NCBI RefSeq assembly: GCF_026410305.1
Contig: NZ_JAPMLQ010000006.1
Coordinates: 1 to 64,000, forward strand
Reading direction: 5' to 3'
DNA: 64,000 nt
Source of the DNA: Sulfitobacter sp. F26204
GTDB lineage: Bacteria > Pseudomonadota > Alphaproteobacteria > Rhodobacterales > Rhodobacteraceae
Positions 62,297 through 64,000 of the stretch are shown piece by piece (the first letter of the stretch is position 1; every line of letters starts with the position of its first letter). Below the pieces are notes generated by a model, which ran no database searches, was not told where the DNA came from, and worked only from the letters and a program-made list of their open reading frames with translations. The position numbers and the translations under genes are program-made.

Positions 62297-62926
62297 ATGG
62301 CTGGATCAGCAGCTGTGTTGGAGGATTCCAGCCTACTAAGTAAACTTGATCGCATGTTGCTGCCGCTTGAACGGTTCTGCGCACTTCTATCTGGGCTTGC
62401 GATTTTTTCGCTGATGTTTTTAGCCGCCTATTCAGTCACGACGCGCAAATTCCTGGGCACGCCGATGATGGGATATGTCGACTATATCGAAGCGGCGATG
62501 CCGATCATCGCGATTATGGGCGTTTCCTATGTCCAGCGTGACGGCACACATATCCGCATGGATATGTTGGTTGGTGCCTTGAAAGGGCGCACATTGTGGC
62601 TGTTCGAACTGATCTCGGTCGTGATGATCCTGGTCCTGATGTTCGCGCTGACCTATGGCGCATGGGAGCATTTCAGCCGGTCATTCGATTGTGCGCGCCC
62701 GCTGTGCAGCCGGGACAGTTCGATTGATGTCGGCATCCCGATCTGGCCGAGCAAACTGGTCGTACCCATTGCCTTTGCGGTACTGGTGTTACGCTTGCTG
62801 TTGCAAGTCTGGGGCTATGGCCGTGCCCTTGTTCTGGGGCTTGAAAGTCCGGTGGCCGTGCCGCTGAACCTGACCGTCGAGGAACAGGCGATGATCGAGG
62901 CGCATGCGCTGGAAGGGGCCGATTGA
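62297..62926 (+). CDS. TRAP transporter small permease (DctQ-like)
   Basis: The 209-residue membrane protein has about four helices (for example SGLAIFSLMFLAAYSV and LISVVMILVLMFALTYGA). It matches the DctQ small subunit and includes the periplasmic part DCARPLCSRDSSID with two Cys. GAGGAG precedes the ATG at 62297. Its stop overlaps the large permease start by one base (TGATG). Confidence 0.92.
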   Translation: MAGSAAVLEDSSLLSKLDRMLLPLERFCALLSGLAIFSLMFLAAYSVTTRKFLGTPMMGYVDYIEAAMPIIAIMGVSYVQRDGTHIRMDMLVGALKGRTLWLFELISVVMILVLMFALTYGAWEHFSRSFDCARPLCSRDSSIDVGIPIWPSKLVVPIAFAVLVLRLLLQVWGYGRALVLGLESPVAVPLNLTVEEQAMIEAHALEGAD

Positions 62927-64000
62927 TGGAACCTATTGAGATTGGCATATGGGTATCCATCGGGATGCTGGTGTTTGTGGTATTGGGTATGCGCGTGGCT
63001 TTTGCCGCTGCAATGGCCGGATTTGTCGGGCTGGTGTGGCTGCGCTGGAACGGATTTGACTACGATCCCGACCGGTTTTGGAAAGCCGTTGAAATCAGCG
63101 TAAAAATAGCGGGCCTGACGCCACATTCCAAGGTATCGGCGCAGGTGCTCAGTCTGATCCCGGTTTTCATCATGATCGGGTATCTGGCCTATTACGCCAA
63201 GTTGACGACGGCATTGTTCGAGGCTTGCAAACGCTGGTTTGCCTGGGTTCCTGGCGGGCTTGCGGTGTCCACCGTCTTTGCCACCGCGGGCTTTGCCGCT
63301 GTCTCTGGTGCTTCTGTAGCAACCGCTGCCGTTTTCGCCCGTATCGCCATCCCAGAGATGTTGAAGATCGGGTACAACAAACAATTTGCTGCTGGCGTTG
63401 TTGCAGCAGGCGGGACGCTTGCATCCTTGATCCCGCCCTCGGCGATTCTCGTGATCTATGCGATTATCGTAGAGCAGGACGTCGGCAAGTTGCTCCTTGC
63501 GGGGTTCATTCCCGGCGCTTTTTCAGCCGTCGTTTATGCGGCGTTGATCATTGGTATCGCGATGATCTGGAAATCTGTCGGGCCGCCCGTCACGGGCTTT
63601 ACCTGGCGCGAAAGGTTCGAAGCTTTGCCACCCGCATCGCCCATCGTCTTGGTTGTCGTGATCATCATCTTCTTTGTCTACAACCCTTTCGGGGATGCCT
63701 GGGGCACACCCACCGAAGGCGGCGCGGTCGGGGCGTTCATCGTTTTTCTGATGGCTTTGTACAAAGGCATGCGCTGGAATCAGTTGAAGGTCGCCTTGCT
63801 GGACACGGCCAAGCTGACTGTGATGATTTTCACGATCATCTGGGGTGTGCTGATTTACGTGCGTTTCCTCGGTTTTGCGGAATTGCCTGATGCATTTGCG
63901 ACCTGGATCACCGGGTTGGATATGGCACCCCTGACAATCCTGGTCTGTATCCTGCTTGCCTATGCCGTTCTTGGGATGTTCATGGATGCGATCGGCATGC
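62926..64000 (+). CDS. TRAP transporter large permease (DctM-like), partial
   Basis: At least 358 residues are visible before the window ends; DctM proteins usually have about 430-600, so the 3' end is missing. Multiple membrane helices are present and the sequence GASVATAAVFARIAIPEMLK, with AGGTLASLIPPSAI, is the conserved DctM core. An extended loop at KVSAQVLSLIPVF is typical. It is the channel partner of the preceding DctQ-like protein. Reading frame is intact to the edge. Confidence 0.94.
   Translation, partial: MEPIEIGIWVSIGMLVFVVLGMRVAFAAAMAGFVGLVWLRWNGFDYDPDRFWKAVEISVKIAGLTPHSKVSAQVLSLIPVFIMIGYLAYYAKLTTALFEACKRWFAWVPGGLAVSTVFATAGFAAVSGASVATAAVFARIAIPEMLKIGYNKQFAAGVVAAGGTLASLIPPSAILVIYAIIVEQDVGKLLLAGFIPGAFSAVVYAALIIGIAMIWKSVGPPVTGFTWRERFEALPPASPIVLVVVIIIFFVYNPFGDAWGTPTEGGAVGAFIVFLMALYKGMRWNQLKVALLDTAKLTVMIFTIIWGVLIYVRFLGFAELPDAFATWITGLDMAPLTILVCILLAYAVLGMFMDAIGM

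Noticed and set aside
1..64000. CRISPR array or prophage structural genes
   Set aside because: No regularly spaced repeats and no capsid, tail or terminase genes were seen; the mobile module consists of integrase and regulators only.

Overview
The window looks like a chromosomal segment of a marine roseobacter-type alphaproteobacterium (family Rhodobacteraceae). Supporting points are the alphaproteobacterial gene set (Lrp-type putR divergent from putA, a PopZ-like polar protein, DUF6280, form-II CoxL-like protein, several binding-protein-dependent transporters), fairly GC-rich coding sequence over most of the window, and Shine-Dalgarno-led starts. No rRNA or CRISPR array was seen. Two tRNA genes are present (Cys GCA, Leu UAA).

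Layout. (a) 1-6.4 kb is accessory DNA. It holds an IS3-type transposase fragment, an aldehyde dehydrogenase gene cut off just after its catalytic Cys, a LysR regulator divergent from an aldo/keto reductase-carboxymuconolactone decarboxylase-like pair, a secreted Cys-containing protein, two divergent ribbon-helix-helix (Arc-like) repressor genes around a TGGCA/TGCCA operator cluster, a 63-codon gene translationally coupled to a tyrosine recombinase, and finally tRNA-Cys, whose 3' end faces the integrase. This reads as the integrase-proximal end of a tRNA-Cys-targeted integrative element. The other end was not found in the window. (b) 6.5-26.9 kb is housekeeping and core: PIMT-like methyltransferase, TolC, PopZ-like protein, CobQ, DUF6280, EF-P, YgfZ, a GT2 glycosyltransferase, an MsbA-like exporter, two PLP aminotransferases, enoyl-CoA hydratase, ValRS, an orphan molybdenum hydroxylase large subunit and a DUF2235 hydrolase. 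(c) 26.9-37.8 kb is metabolism: thioesterase, metF/metR with a palindromic operator, an ArsR-SRPBCC pair, an MDR reductase, an inositol-monophosphatase-like protein, rhomboid-GFA, and putA/putR. (d) 37.8-52 kb is transport: tRNA-Leu, a phosphonate-type ABC transporter (phnD-C-E-E) with a HAD-IIA protein, a five-gene oligopeptide-type ABC operon, a phosphonate monoester hydrolase-like enzyme and a DMT permease. (e) 52-58 kb holds tamA-tamB. (f) 58-64 kb holds a flavin reductase, acetyl-CoA synthetase (TTG start) and a TRAP transporter running off the right edge.

How the genes work together. The three binding-protein transporters (phn, opp/dpp, TRAP) each carry a stem-loop directly after the binding-protein gene. 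This is the arrangement expected if the binding protein is made in excess over the membrane components. The phn transporter, the HAD-IIA protein and the phosphonate monoester hydrolase-like enzyme lie within 13 kb and may together scavenge organophosphorus compounds. The metF/metR and putA/putR pairs are divergent gene-plus-regulator units.

Most of the window is ordinary. The parts that deserve a second look are the tRNA-Cys element with its divergent repressor pair, the organophosphorus neighbourhood, the PIMT-like protein lacking the usual PIMT motif, five tandem repeats in TamB, and a GC-rich tandem repeat translated inside ValRS.
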